From the NCBI GenBank assembly GCA_036005845.1, contig DASYQD010000166.1, forward strand, positions 41,078 through 105,077: a stretch of 64,000 nucleotides of DNA. The letters are read 5' to 3'. The notes under the pieces were generated by a model. It was not told the origin of the DNA. It made no database searches and was given only the letters and a program-made list of their open reading frames with translations. Position numbers and translations under genes: made by a program. Of the stretch, positions 11,539 through 20,031 are shown in pieces. This stretch comes from DASYQD01 sp036005845 (lineage in GTDB: Bacteria > Acidobacteriota > Thermoanaerobaculia > Multivoradales > JAIOJS01). Position 1 is the first letter of the stretch. The number at the start of each line of letters is the position of its first letter.

Positions 11539-13709
11539 TGACGGTGGCGGAACCGCAGGCGGCGGCGGTGGCCGTCGAGGTGTGGCCGGGGGCGCCGTAT
11601 CCGCTCGGCGCCACTTATGACGGCTTCGGCGTCAATTTCGCCGTCTTCTCAGAAGTGGCCGAGAAGATCGAGCTCTGCCTATTCGACGACGAGCGTCGAG
11701 AGACGCGCATCGCGCTGCCCGAGGTCACCGCCTTCTGCTGGCACGGCTACGTGCCGCAGCTCCAGCCGGGGCGGCGCTACGGCTTCCGCGTGCACGGGCC
11801 GTGGGCGCCCGAGCAGGGGCATCGCTGCAACTCGAACAAGCTGCTGCTCGATCCCTACGCCAAGGCGATCGACGGCGAGGTGCGGTGGAGCCCCGCACTC
11901 TTCGCGCACCGGCTCGACGCGCCCGACGCGCGCAACGACGACGACAGCGCGCCCGGGATGCCGCTATCCGTCGTGGTGAGCCCCTACTTCGACTGGTCGG
12001 CCGACCGCCCGCCGCGCACGCCCGAGCACATGACGGTGATCTACGAGGCGCACGTCAAGGGGATGACGCAGCTCTTCGAGCGCGTGCCGGCGCCGCTGCG
12101 CGGCACCTACGCCGGGCTCACGCACCCCGCCGCGGTCGATTACCTGCAACGCCTCGGCATCACCGCCGTCGAGCTTATGCCGGTTCACCAGTTCGTGCAC
12201 GACGCCCACCTGCTCGAGCGCGGGTTGCGCAACTATTGGGGCTACAACTCGATCGGCTACTTCGCGCCGCACCACGAGTACAGCAGCGCCGGCAGCTGCG
12301 GCCAGCAGGTGCAGGAGCTCCGGCAGCTGGTGAAGACGCTCCACGCGGCGGGCATCGAGGTGATCCTCGACGTCGTCTACAACCACACCGCCGAGGGCAA
12401 CCACCTCGGTCCCACGCTCTCGTTCAAGGGCCTCGACAACGCCGCGTACTACCGGCTGATGCCCGACGACCCACGCCGCTACATGGACTTCACCGGCACC
12501 GGCAACACCCTCAACATGCGCCACCCGCAGGTGCTGCAGCTCATCATGGACTCACTGCGTTACTGGGTGACCGAGATGCACGTCGACGGCTTCCGCTTCG
12601 ACCTCGCCGCCGCGCTCGCGCGCGAGCTGCACGAGGTCGATCGGCTGTCGGCCTTCTTCGACCTCATCCACCAGGACCCGGTGGTGAGCACCGTCAAGCT
12701 AATCGCCGAGCCGTGGGACGTCGGCGAGGGCGGCTACCAGGTGGGCAACTTCCCACCCAAGTGGATGGAGTGGAACGGCCGCTTCCGCGACAGCATGCGC
12801 GACTACTGGCGCGGCGAGGAGCGGCGCGTCTCCGAGCTCGGCTACCGGCTATCCGGCAGCTCCGACCTCTACGCCACCACCGGGCGCGCTCCCTTCGCCA
12901 GCGTCAACTTCGTCACCGCCCACGACGGCTTCACGCTTCACGACCTCGTCAGCTACGACGAGAAGCACAACGAGGCCAATGGCGAGGGGAACCGCGACGG
13001 CGAGAGCCACAACCGCTCGTGGAACTGCGGCGTCGAGGGCGAGACCGATGATCCGGCGATCCGCGAGCTGCGGGCGCGCCAGAAGCGCAACCTGCTGGCC
13101 ACGCTGCTGCTGGCGCAAGGCATTCCGATGCTCCTCCACGGCGACGAGCTCGGCCGCACGCAGCGCGGCAACAACAACGCCTACTGCCAGGACAGCGAGC
13201 TGTCGTGGATCGACTGGCGGCAGGTCGACGAGGAGCTGCTCGAGTTCACGCGCGGCCTGATCTGGCTGCGCCGCGAGCACCCGGTGTTCCGCCGGCGCCG
13301 CTACTTCCTCGGCAAGCCGATCTTCGGCGAAGGGGTCAAGGACATCGCCTGGCATAGGAGCGACGGCCGCGAGATGACGACCGCCGACTGGCAGACCGAG
13401 CAGCACCAGGCGCTCGGCGTGTTCCTCAACGGCGAGGCGATCGGCAGCCGCGACGAGCGCGGCCAGGAGGTGGTCGACGACAGCTTCTACGTGGCGTTCA
13501 ACGCCTTCCACCAGGATCTCGAGCTCACGCTGCCTGTCGTGCCGCGCGCTCTCGGGTGGTGGACGGTGCTCGACACCTGCGGCGCGGCGCCGGCGCGGCG
13601 GACGGCTCCCCGCGGAGCCGAAGAGGGCGAGCTGCTGCCGCCCGAGGCGAAGCGAAGCGTGCGCTCGCGGTCGGTCCTCTTGCTGCAGCTCTTGCGCGAC
13701 CAGCCGTGA
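11538..13709 (+). CDS. glgX: Glycogen debranching enzyme GlgX (isoamylase type)
   Basis: A 723-residue GH13 debranching enzyme. The N-terminal domain ('PYPLGATYDGFGVNFAVFSE', 'YGFRVHGPW') is CBM48-like. The catalytic residues are Asp355 (DGFRFDLA), Glu391 (LIAEPWDVG) and Asp463 (VTAHDGFTLHD). 'NYWGYNSIGYFAPHHEY' is typical of GlgX. It hydrolyses alpha-1,6 branches of limit dextrins. The ATG at 11538 overlaps the glgB stop, so branching and debranching enzymes are translationally coupled. The reading frame also stays open far upstream inside glgB, which is a GC-bias artefact. It converges on a small minus-strand gene seven bases away. Confidence 0.95.
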   Translation: MTVAEPQAAAVAVEVWPGAPYPLGATYDGFGVNFAVFSEVAEKIELCLFDDERRETRIALPEVTAFCWHGYVPQLQPGRRYGFRVHGPWAPEQGHRCNSNKLLLDPYAKAIDGEVRWSPALFAHRLDAPDARNDDDSAPGMPLSVVVSPYFDWSADRPPRTPEHMTVIYEAHVKGMTQLFERVPAPLRGTYAGLTHPAAVDYLQRLGITAVELMPVHQFVHDAHLLERGLRNYWGYNSIGYFAPHHEYSSAGSCGQQVQELRQLVKTLHAAGIEVILDVVYNHTAEGNHLGPTLSFKGLDNAAYYRLMPDDPRRYMDFTGTGNTLNMRHPQVLQLIMDSLRYWVTEMHVDGFRFDLAAALARELHEVDRLSAFFDLIHQDPVVSTVKLIAEPWDVGEGGYQVGNFPPKWMEWNGRFRDSMRDYWRGEERRVSELGYRLSGSSDLYATTGRAPFASVNFVTAHDGFTLHDLVSYDEKHNEANGEGNRDGESHNRSWNCGVEGETDDPAIRELRARQKRNLLATLLLAQGIPMLLHGDELGRTQRGNNNAYCQDSELSWIDWRQVDEELLEFTRGLIWLRREHPVFRRRRYFLGKPIFGEGVKDIAWHRSDGREMTTADWQTEQHQALGVFLNGEAIGSRDERGQEVVDDSFYVAFNAFHQDLELTLPVVPRALGWWTVLDTCGAAPARRTAPRGAEEGELLPPEAKRSVRSRSVLLLQLLRDQP

Positions 13710-13716
13710 ACGAGGG

Positions 13717-13932
13717 CTACGGCAGCTCGACGTCGAAGTCGAGGTCCTCGTCCTGCCGCGGCTGCGGCCCGAGGACGATGCCCGCCAGGTCCGGGTCCTC
13801 GCCCGGCACCGCGTTGGCGGCCCGCACGCGCTTCTCTTCCTGGCGCTTCTGCATCTTGGCGGCCTTCTCTTGCTGCCGCTGGCGGCGCGCCATCTCGCGC
13901 TGCCGTTTGGTGGTTCCGGAGTTCATCGCCAT
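13717..13932 (-). CDS. Small, very basic/charged conserved hypothetical protein
   Basis: A 71-residue protein with a highly charged, probably helical N-terminal half rich in Arg, Gln and Lys ('KRQREMARRQRQQEKAAK'), then an acidic tail ('DEDLDFDVELP'). Short proteins with a similar 'TTKRQREMARRQRQ' start occur in many bacteria and have no known role that I can name. The charge pattern suggests nucleic acid or ribosome binding, but this is a guess. ATG 13932 is used; the ATG at 13926 is also possible. The 136 bases between this gene and the alpha-glucosidase stop hold nothing that I recognise. Confidence 0.6.
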   Translation of the reverse strand: MAMNSGTTKRQREMARRQRQQEKAAKMQKRQEEKRVRAANAVPGEDPDLAGIVLGPQPRQDEDLDFDVELP

Positions 13933-14068
13933 ATCGAGTGCCTGCCTTGGAGTTGCCGCCGCCGGCCGGGAGGGGCCGCTACGGGGATGTTCTGGAAGTC
14001 GGTAAAAAAGCCGACGCGACCCATTTTGTCACATCGGGGTGGGGCGCCGCTGCCGGCCGGGGCCGCAG

Positions 14069-15673
14069 CTAGACGAGGCGCACGAGCAGGCCCTCGTCGG
14101 CGCGCAGCTCGACGCCGCCGCGCACGCGCTCGCCCTCGCGGTCGAGGTGCGTCGAGAGCGCCACTTCGCCGGTCAGGTCGAGCACGGGCGGCGCGTAGTT
14201 GACTGCCTGCGAGCCGAGGTTGAGCACCACCAGGAAGCGGCGGTCGCCGTCCTTGCGGACCCAGGCGAGGAGATCACCGGGCGCGCGCAGCGGGGAGAAG
14301 GGGCCGACAGCCAGCGCGGGCTCGGCACGGCGGAGGGCGAGAAGGCGGCGGTAGAGCGTGAGCAGCGAGCGCGGGTCGTCGCGTTGCGTAGCGACATTCG
14401 CGGTCGCCGCATCGTCGGCAAGCGGCAGCCACGGCTCGCCGTTCGTGAAGCCGGCGCCGCGGCCGCCGTCCCACTGCATCGGCGTCCGTTCGGGATCGCG
14501 GCCGAGGCTGAGGCCCGGCACGTTTTTCTCGAACGGATCACGCACCCGCTCGGCCGGGATCGGCACGTCGTGCATGCCGATCTCGTCGCCGTAGTAGAGC
14601 GTCGGCGTGCCGCGCAGGGTGAGCAGCATCATCGCGGCGACGCGCGCCTGCGCGGGACCGACGCGGCTCGCGACGCGGCTCTTGTCGTGGTTGCCGAGCA
14701 CCCAGCTCGGCCAGCCGAAGGTGGGCAGCATCGCCTCGTAGGCCTCGATCGCGGCGCCGATCGTGCGCGCCTCCCACGGCAGGCGGATGAGCTGGAAGTT
14801 GAACGGCAGCTGCAGCCCGCGGCCGGCGGCGCCGTAGTAGACCATCAGCCGCTCGAGCGGCAGGTAGAGCTCGCCGACCAGCATGCGGTCGGGAAACTCG
14901 TCGACGACGGCGCGGATGCCGGCGACCACTTCGTGCACCTCGGGCAGGTCCGCGGTGTGCGTGGCGAGCAGGCGGCGATAAGGGTTGCTCGAGCTCGCCA
15001 TCCAGTCCGGGTTGGGCGGGTTGTCGCGGTACTGGGGGTCCTTGGCGAGGTGGTGGATGACGTCGACGCGGAAGCCATCGACGCCGCGCCGCAGCCAGAA
15101 TCGCAGCGCGTCGTGCATCGCGGCGCGCACGCCGGGCTGCCGCCAGTCGAGGTCGGGCTGCTCGCGCAGGAACGAGTGGAGGTAGTACTGGCCGGTCGCC
15201 TCGTCGAGAGTCCAGGCACTGCCGCCGAAGACCGAGATCCAGTTGTTCGGTGGCCCGCCGCCAGGCGCCGGATCGCGCCAGTGGTACCAGCCGCGCTTTG
15301 AGCTGTCGCGCGACGAACGCGACTCGACGAACCACGGATGCCGCTCCGACGTGTGGTTGGGCACGAAGTCGAGCAGCACCCGCATGCCGCGCGCGTGCGC
15401 CGCGGCGATCAGCTCGTCGGCATCGGCGAGCGTGCCGAAGCGCGGGTCGACGTCGCAGTAGTTCGCCACGTCGTAGCCCCAGTCCGCCATCGGCGACGGG
15501 TAGATCGGCGACAACCAGATCGCGTCGACGCCCAACCACTCCAGATACTCGAGCCGCGATATCACCCCGCGCAGGTCGCCGAAGCCATCGCCATTCGAGT
15601 CCTGAAACGACAGTGGGTAGACCTGGTAGATCACGCCCCGTTGCCACCAGGAGTGCCGCTCTCCGGACGCCAT
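14069..15673 (-). CDS. GH13 alpha-glucosidase / oligo-1,6-glucosidase
   Basis: A 534-residue GH13 hydrolase: 'WWQRGVIYQVYPLSFQDSNGDGFGDLRG' is the family opening (split here across residues 9-36). The catalytic residues are Asp204 (GFRVDVIHH), Glu268 (LVGELYLP) and Asp330 (VLGNHDKSR). It should release glucose from short malto- or isomalto-oligosaccharides. No signal peptide is visible, so it probably acts in the cytosol on products of GlgX or on imported sugar. ATG 15673 was chosen because the family motif starts eight residues later. The frame is open to 15820, but that would run into the divergent gene at 15744. Confidence 0.9.
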   Translation of the reverse strand: MASGERHSWWQRGVIYQVYPLSFQDSNGDGFGDLRGVISRLEYLEWLGVDAIWLSPIYPSPMADWGYDVANYCDVDPRFGTLADADELIAAAHARGMRVLLDFVPNHTSERHPWFVESRSSRDSSKRGWYHWRDPAPGGGPPNNWISVFGGSAWTLDEATGQYYLHSFLREQPDLDWRQPGVRAAMHDALRFWLRRGVDGFRVDVIHHLAKDPQYRDNPPNPDWMASSSNPYRRLLATHTADLPEVHEVVAGIRAVVDEFPDRMLVGELYLPLERLMVYYGAAGRGLQLPFNFQLIRLPWEARTIGAAIEAYEAMLPTFGWPSWVLGNHDKSRVASRVGPAQARVAAMMLLTLRGTPTLYYGDEIGMHDVPIPAERVRDPFEKNVPGLSLGRDPERTPMQWDGGRGAGFTNGEPWLPLADDAATANVATQRDDPRSLLTLYRRLLALRRAEPALAVGPFSPLRAPGDLLAWVRKDGDRRFLVVLNLGSQAVNYAPPVLDLTGEVALSTHLDREGERVRGGVELRADEGLLVRLV

Positions 15674-15743
15674 CGCGCGCGAGCTTAGCGGTGCGGGTGG
15701 GTGACGCCGGCAGTCCTGTCGCCAACGTAGGAAGATAGCCGCC

Positions 15744-17012
15744 GTGAGGACGCCCCCTCCCTTCTCGGTAGTTGCGATGACGCTCGCCCTGCTTCTGGCA
15801 ACGACCGGCTGCACGCTCAACCGCTTCGACCAGCGGCGCGTCTACCACCTCGCTCATCCGCTGGCGGTGAGCGACGAGGCGTTCGGGCGGTCGCTGAGCG
15901 CGTTCGGCTTCGAGCTCGTCGGCGGCAACCGTGCCGAGATCTACAACAACGGCGACGCGATCTTCGACGCCATGATCGCGGCCATCGGCGGCGCCCGCGT
16001 CTCGGTCAACCTCGAGTCCTACATCTTCTCGGACGACAGTGCCGGCCGGCCGGTCGCCGCGGCGCTGATGGACGCCGCCCGTCGCGGCGTCGAGGTGCGG
16101 GTGCTGGTCGACGGCACGGGCAGCAAGTTCTCGGGCCCGATGCTCGAGCGCATGCGGCATGCCGGCGTGCGCACCGCCGTCTACCACGCCCTCGGCCTGC
16201 GGTACCTGCACAAGATCGTCAGCCGCACCCACCGCAAGATCCTCGTCGTCGACGGCACGAGCAGCTTCACCGGCGGCTTCGGCATCGGCGAGCGTTGGCT
16301 CGGCGACGCCCGCGAGCCCGCCGAGTGGCGCGACATCATGGTCGGCGCCACCGGTCCGGTGTCGGCGCAGATGCAGGCCGTCTTCAGCGAGGACTGGACT
16401 TACACCACCGGCGAGGTCCTCGCCGGCGAGACGTTCTACCCCCCGCAGCAGCCGGCAGGCGACGTCGCCGGCCAGGCGATCGCCGTCTCGCGAGGGGACG
16501 CGTCGTCGCGCGCCGCCATGCTCTACTACGTCGCCATCGAGTCGGCGCGCCGCTCGATCCTCATCCAGAACGCCTACTTCGTCCCCGGCCGCCAGCTGCG
16601 CGACGCGCTGGCGAAGGCGGCGAAGCGCGGCGTCGACGTGCGGCTGATGGTCCCCGGCCGCCACATGGACCAGCCGCTCGTCGCCATGACCATGCGCCGC
16701 CACTACGGCAGCCTGCTGCGCGCGGGCGTGCGCATCCTCGAGTACGACCGCACGATGATGCACAACAAGGACGCCGTCATCGACGGCGTCTTCACCACCA
16801 TCGGCTCGATCAACTTCGACCCGCGCTCGCTGCACGAGAACGCCGAGGAGAGCCTGGCCTTCTACGACCGCGGCCTCGGCGAGCGCCTGGAGGCGGTCTT
16901 CGCCGACGACGCGCGCTACTGCCGCGAGATCTCGCTCGCGGACTGGCAGCGGCGCGGTTTTCGATCGCGTATGGGTGAGGCCTTCGCCGGCCTCTTCCGC
17001 CCGTTCTACTAG
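15744..17012 (+). CDS. Phospholipase D-family / cardiolipin synthase-like protein
   Basis: A 422-residue protein with two HKD motifs, the signature of the phospholipase D superfamily: His163-x-Lys165-x4-Asp170 (THRKILVVDG) and His340-x-Lys342-x4-Asp347 (MHNKDAVIDG), each followed by a 'G(S/G)' segment as expected. Members such as ClsB join phospholipids to form cardiolipin. The N-terminus has a hydrophobic stretch ending 'LLLATTGC', which looks like a lipoprotein signal, though the lipobox is imperfect. The start is GTG after GGAAG. It diverges from the alpha-glucosidase gene and converges on a small lipoprotein gene. The exact substrate is unproven. Confidence 0.85.
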   Translation: MRTPPPFSVVAMTLALLLATTGCTLNRFDQRRVYHLAHPLAVSDEAFGRSLSAFGFELVGGNRAEIYNNGDAIFDAMIAAIGGARVSVNLESYIFSDDSAGRPVAAALMDAARRGVEVRVLVDGTGSKFSGPMLERMRHAGVRTAVYHALGLRYLHKIVSRTHRKILVVDGTSSFTGGFGIGERWLGDAREPAEWRDIMVGATGPVSAQMQAVFSEDWTYTTGEVLAGETFYPPQQPAGDVAGQAIAVSRGDASSRAAMLYYVAIESARRSILIQNAYFVPGRQLRDALAKAAKRGVDVRLMVPGRHMDQPLVAMTMRRHYGSLLRAGVRILEYDRTMMHNKDAVIDGVFTTIGSINFDPRSLHENAEESLAFYDRGLGERLEAVFADDARYCREISLADWQRRGFRSRMGEAFAGLFRPFY

Positions 17013-17023
17013 CGGCCGCTTTG

Positions 17024-17362
17024 CTACGGTTGCGGCGCGACGGCCGCAGCCGGCTTGATGCTCGTCGCCACCGGCTCGCCGCGGCCGCTGCTGCGTTCGA
17101 AGGCGATTGCGACGTTGGCGCCCACCACCAGCTCGTCACGGCCCGTGGTCTCCGAGGTGAGCCCGATCACCTCTTGGCCGGTGGTCGTCTCCAGCGTCAC
17201 CGTCGAATCGGTGAACGAAACGACCTTGCCGGTCACCGTCTTGCCGGCGCCGGTGGCGGCGGTGACGTTGGTGTAGGTGTCGGGGTGGCTGCTGGCGCAG
17301 CCGGCGAGCAGGGCCGATGAAAGGACGGCCATGAAGAGCGAGGCGAGGACGGCGTGACGCAT
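17024..17362 (-). CDS. Small secreted lipoprotein, function unknown
   Basis: A 112-residue protein with a clear lipoprotein signal: 'MRHAVLASLFMAVLSSALLAGC', lipobox LAGC at about 19-22. The mature part has a beta-rich core ('KTVTGKVVSFTDSTVTLET') that reads like a small OB-type barrel or a DUF5666-like domain, followed by an Ala/Pro-rich end. The ATG at 17362 follows a strong ribosome-binding site (GGAGGAAA). It lies 53 bases downstream of the anion permease gene on the same strand but may have its own promoter. No function can be assigned. Confidence 0.7.
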   Translation of the reverse strand: MRHAVLASLFMAVLSSALLAGCASSHPDTYTNVTAATGAGKTVTGKVVSFTDSTVTLETTTGQEVIGLTSETTGRDELVVGANVAIAFERSSGRGEPVATSIKPAAAVAPQP

Positions 17363-17415
17363 CGGATTTCCTCCTGTCTCTGGCCCCTCGCGAAGCAAGC
17401 GATGGGCCAGCCGGT

Positions 17416-18642
17416 TCACCCCCGGCAAGCCAGCCACGCCACGCCCGCCGCCAGGGTCAGCACGGTCACCGGCAGCCCGGCTTTGAGGTACTCGCCGAAC
17501 GACAGGCGCACGCCCCGCACCCGCGCGAGCTCGGCCACGATCAGGTTCGCCACCGAGCCGAGCAGCGTCAGGTTGCCGGCGAGCGTGGTGGCCATCGCCA
17601 CGGTCAGCCAGGCGCGCTCGGGATGGGCGAGCAGCGGCACCAGCGGCCGCAGCAGCAGCACCGCAGGCACGTTGGAGACGACGTTGCTCAACACCACCGA
17701 GACGGCGGCGAGCGGCGCCACGCCGTCGCCGACGAACCCGCGCGCCCACTCGAGCAGCCGTGGCGTCACGCCCAGGGGCGCGAGCGCCGCCGTCACCACG
17801 AAGAGCGAGGCGAAGAACACCAGCAACGACCAGTCGACCTCGCGGAACACCCGCTCCGGCTTGAGCCGCCGCGTCACCAGCAGCAGCGAGGCGGCGAGCA
17901 GCGCTGCCAGCGGCAGCGGCAGGCGGACGGCGATGGCGAGGAGGAGCAGCAGGCTCGCCCAGCCGCACTCGCGCAGCAGTGAGCGCAACGGACGCACCCG
18001 CGGCGGCTCGTGCGGCGGCAGCGGCGCGGCACCGAGGTCGCCGCGATAGACGACGGCGATCACCGCCCAGACGACGATCAATCCCACCACGGCCAGCGGC
18101 AGCAGCGTCGCGGTGAAACGGCCGAACGGGATCCCGGACGCCACCGCCACCAGCATGTTCTGCGGATTGCCGATCTCGGTCGCCACCGAGCCGACGTTGG
18201 CGGCGGTGACGAGGGCGACCAGGTAGGGCAGCGGCCGCTGCCGCGCCGCCGCCGCGATCTCGATCACCAGCGGCGTCATCATCAGCACGATGGTGTCGTT
18301 GAGGAAGACCGCGGCGAGCACGCCCGCCGCCGCGACGACCAGCGCGAGCAGCTGCCGCGGCGTGCGCGCCCACGCGGCCACCCGCTGCGCCACCAGGCCG
18401 AAGAACCCCGCCAGCCGCAGATTGCTGTTGAGCACCATCATGCCCAGCAGCAGCGCCAGAGTGTCGAGGTCCACGGCGGCGAAGGCGTCGCGCAAAGGCA
18501 GCACGCCCATCGCCACCAGCAGCGTGGCGCCCACCAGCGCGATGGTGGCCCGGTTCATCCGCAGCCACGGGTAGCGGCCCACCGCCACGCCGAGGAGCGT
18601 GGCGGCGACGACGACCAGCCCGCAGCCCTCGCGCCAGCTCAT
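17416..18642 (-). CDS. Anion permease of the ArsB/CitM-SLC13 type
   Basis: A 408-residue polytopic membrane protein with about ten to twelve hydrophobic segments. Two related halves carry the ion-transporter superfamily signatures: 'FLNDTIVLMMTPLVIEIA' plus 'NVGSVATEIGNPQN' in the first half, and 'LSNVVSNVPAVLLLRPLV' plus 'LAGNLTLLGSVANLIV' in the second. These resemble ArsB, YbiR and citrate transporters, so it probably moves an anion across the inner membrane. The ion is not identifiable. It starts 27 bases after the histidine kinase stop and could be a tail gene of that operon. Confidence 0.82.
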   Translation of the reverse strand: MSWREGCGLVVVAATLLGVAVGRYPWLRMNRATIALVGATLLVAMGVLPLRDAFAAVDLDTLALLLGMMVLNSNLRLAGFFGLVAQRVAAWARTPRQLLALVVAAAGVLAAVFLNDTIVLMMTPLVIEIAAAARQRPLPYLVALVTAANVGSVATEIGNPQNMLVAVASGIPFGRFTATLLPLAVVGLIVVWAVIAVVYRGDLGAAPLPPHEPPRVRPLRSLLRECGWASLLLLLAIAVRLPLPLAALLAASLLLVTRRLKPERVFREVDWSLLVFFASLFVVTAALAPLGVTPRLLEWARGFVGDGVAPLAAVSVVLSNVVSNVPAVLLLRPLVPLLAHPERAWLTVAMATTLAGNLTLLGSVANLIVAELARVRGVRLSFGEYLKAGLPVTVLTLAAGVAWLACRG

Positions 18643-18669
18643 CGGCGCCGATCCTAAGCGCGCCCGGCT

Positions 18670-20031
18670 CTACATCCGCAACACGAACTCGGCGCCGCCC
18701 TGCGGGCGGTTGGCGAGGCCGCAGCCGAAGCCGTGCTGGCCCACCACCTCGCGGATGAGCACGAGGCCGAGGCCGCGGCCGTCGCGCTTGGTCGAGAAGA
18801 AGGGGACGAAGAGGCGCGACTCGGCCTCGCGCGCGATGCCGGCGCCGCTGTCGGCGACGCGCAGGGTCGGGCGGCCGTCCTCGCGCAGGAGCGAAAGCAC
18901 GATCTCGCCGTCCTCGCCGATCGACTCGATGGCGTTGCGGAAGACGTTGACCACCACCTGCTCCATCTGGTGGCGGTCGAGCGACACCGGCGGCAGCGGC
19001 TCGCGCGGCGCCCAGCGGCAGGCGATGCGGCGGCGCTCCATCTCGGGCACGAGCAGCAGCCGCACTTCCTCGACCAGCGCGCCGAGGTCGGTCGGCCGGC
19101 GATCCGGCGGCGGCAGGCGCACGACTTCCGCGAAGCCGTTGACGAAGGCGTTCAAGCTGCGCATGCGCGTCTGCGCCACGGTGAGCGCCTGCTGGAACTC
19201 CTCGCGCTCGCCGGGCGGAAGCTGCTCGCCCCACGCCATGCACGACTCGAGCAGCGACGCCACCGCCGCCACCGAGTTGCCCACCTCGTGCGAGATCATG
19301 CGCACGAGCTGTTCGTAGGCCGCCTTCTCGGAGGTGCGCAGCTCCTCGGTCACTTCCTCCATCAGGAAGAAGCTGCGCGGGAAGCCGCGGTCGAAGAACT
19401 GGCCGCGGTAGCACTTGAGGCGGCGCCGGCCTTCCACCGGCACGAGGCGCGACTCACCCGGCCCGAGGTCGAGCAGCTCGGCGGCCAGCGTGCTGGGCAG
19501 CTCCGAGAGCGCGACGCCCTTGCCGCTGCTGCCGCGCGGCAGCGCGAGGAGCTGCGCCGCCGCCGCATTCACCACCGCCAGCCGGCCGTCGTGATCGAGA
19601 GTCATCACGCCGAGCGGCGAGGCGGCGAGCACCTTGTCGAGCAGGAAGCTCTGCTCCTCGAGCCGCAGCCGCTCGTCGCGCAGCGAATCGCTCATGCGGT
19701 TGAAGAGGTCGACCAGCGCGTCGGCTTCCTCCTGCCCCACCGGCAGCAGGTGCGAGCCGAAGTCGCGCTCGCGCAGCAGCTCCACGGCGGTGGCCATCAG
19801 CTCCTGCGCGGCGGCGGCGCGGCGCACCAGCGCCAGCCCCGTCACGAACGAGACGATCAGCAGCGGCTCGGCGACGAGGAGCCAGATCGGGCGGTCGCGC
19901 AACGCCGCAACGAAGAGAGCGGCAAACGCGACGTGAGCGACAAGGAGGTAGACGACGAGGCGGGTTGGCCAGCGCACCGGCCGGCGGCCGCTCGTCGGCG
20001 TTGCGGACGCCGCCGCCGACTCGAGGCTCAC
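18670..20031 (-). CDS. NtrY-like sensor histidine kinase of efflux operon
   Basis: A 453-residue membrane sensor. Two transmembrane helices (about 25-43 and 49-69) flank almost no periplasmic loop, so it probably senses within the membrane or cytoplasm. A HAMP-like linker and a PAS-like domain (about 125-225) follow. The H-box 'ISHEVGNSVAAV' carries His248, then an N-box 'VVVNVFRNAIESIG', 'RVADSGAGI' and 'GRGLGLVLIREVV'. The GTG start overlaps the regulator's stop as GTGA (20028-20031), which makes the pair a coupled two-component system. Its partner is a sigma-54 activator and the upstream genes encode an ABC pump, so it probably controls that pump. Confidence 0.9.
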   Translation of the reverse strand: MSLESAAASATPTSGRRPVRWPTRLVVYLLVAHVAFAALFVAALRDRPIWLLVAEPLLIVSFVTGLALVRRAAAAQELMATAVELLRERDFGSHLLPVGQEEADALVDLFNRMSDSLRDERLRLEEQSFLLDKVLAASPLGVMTLDHDGRLAVVNAAAAQLLALPRGSSGKGVALSELPSTLAAELLDLGPGESRLVPVEGRRRLKCYRGQFFDRGFPRSFFLMEEVTEELRTSEKAAYEQLVRMISHEVGNSVAAVASLLESCMAWGEQLPPGEREEFQQALTVAQTRMRSLNAFVNGFAEVVRLPPPDRRPTDLGALVEEVRLLLVPEMERRRIACRWAPREPLPPVSLDRHQMEQVVVNVFRNAIESIGEDGEIVLSLLREDGRPTLRVADSGAGIAREAESRLFVPFFSTKRDGRGLGLVLIREVVGQHGFGCGLANRPQGGAEFVLRM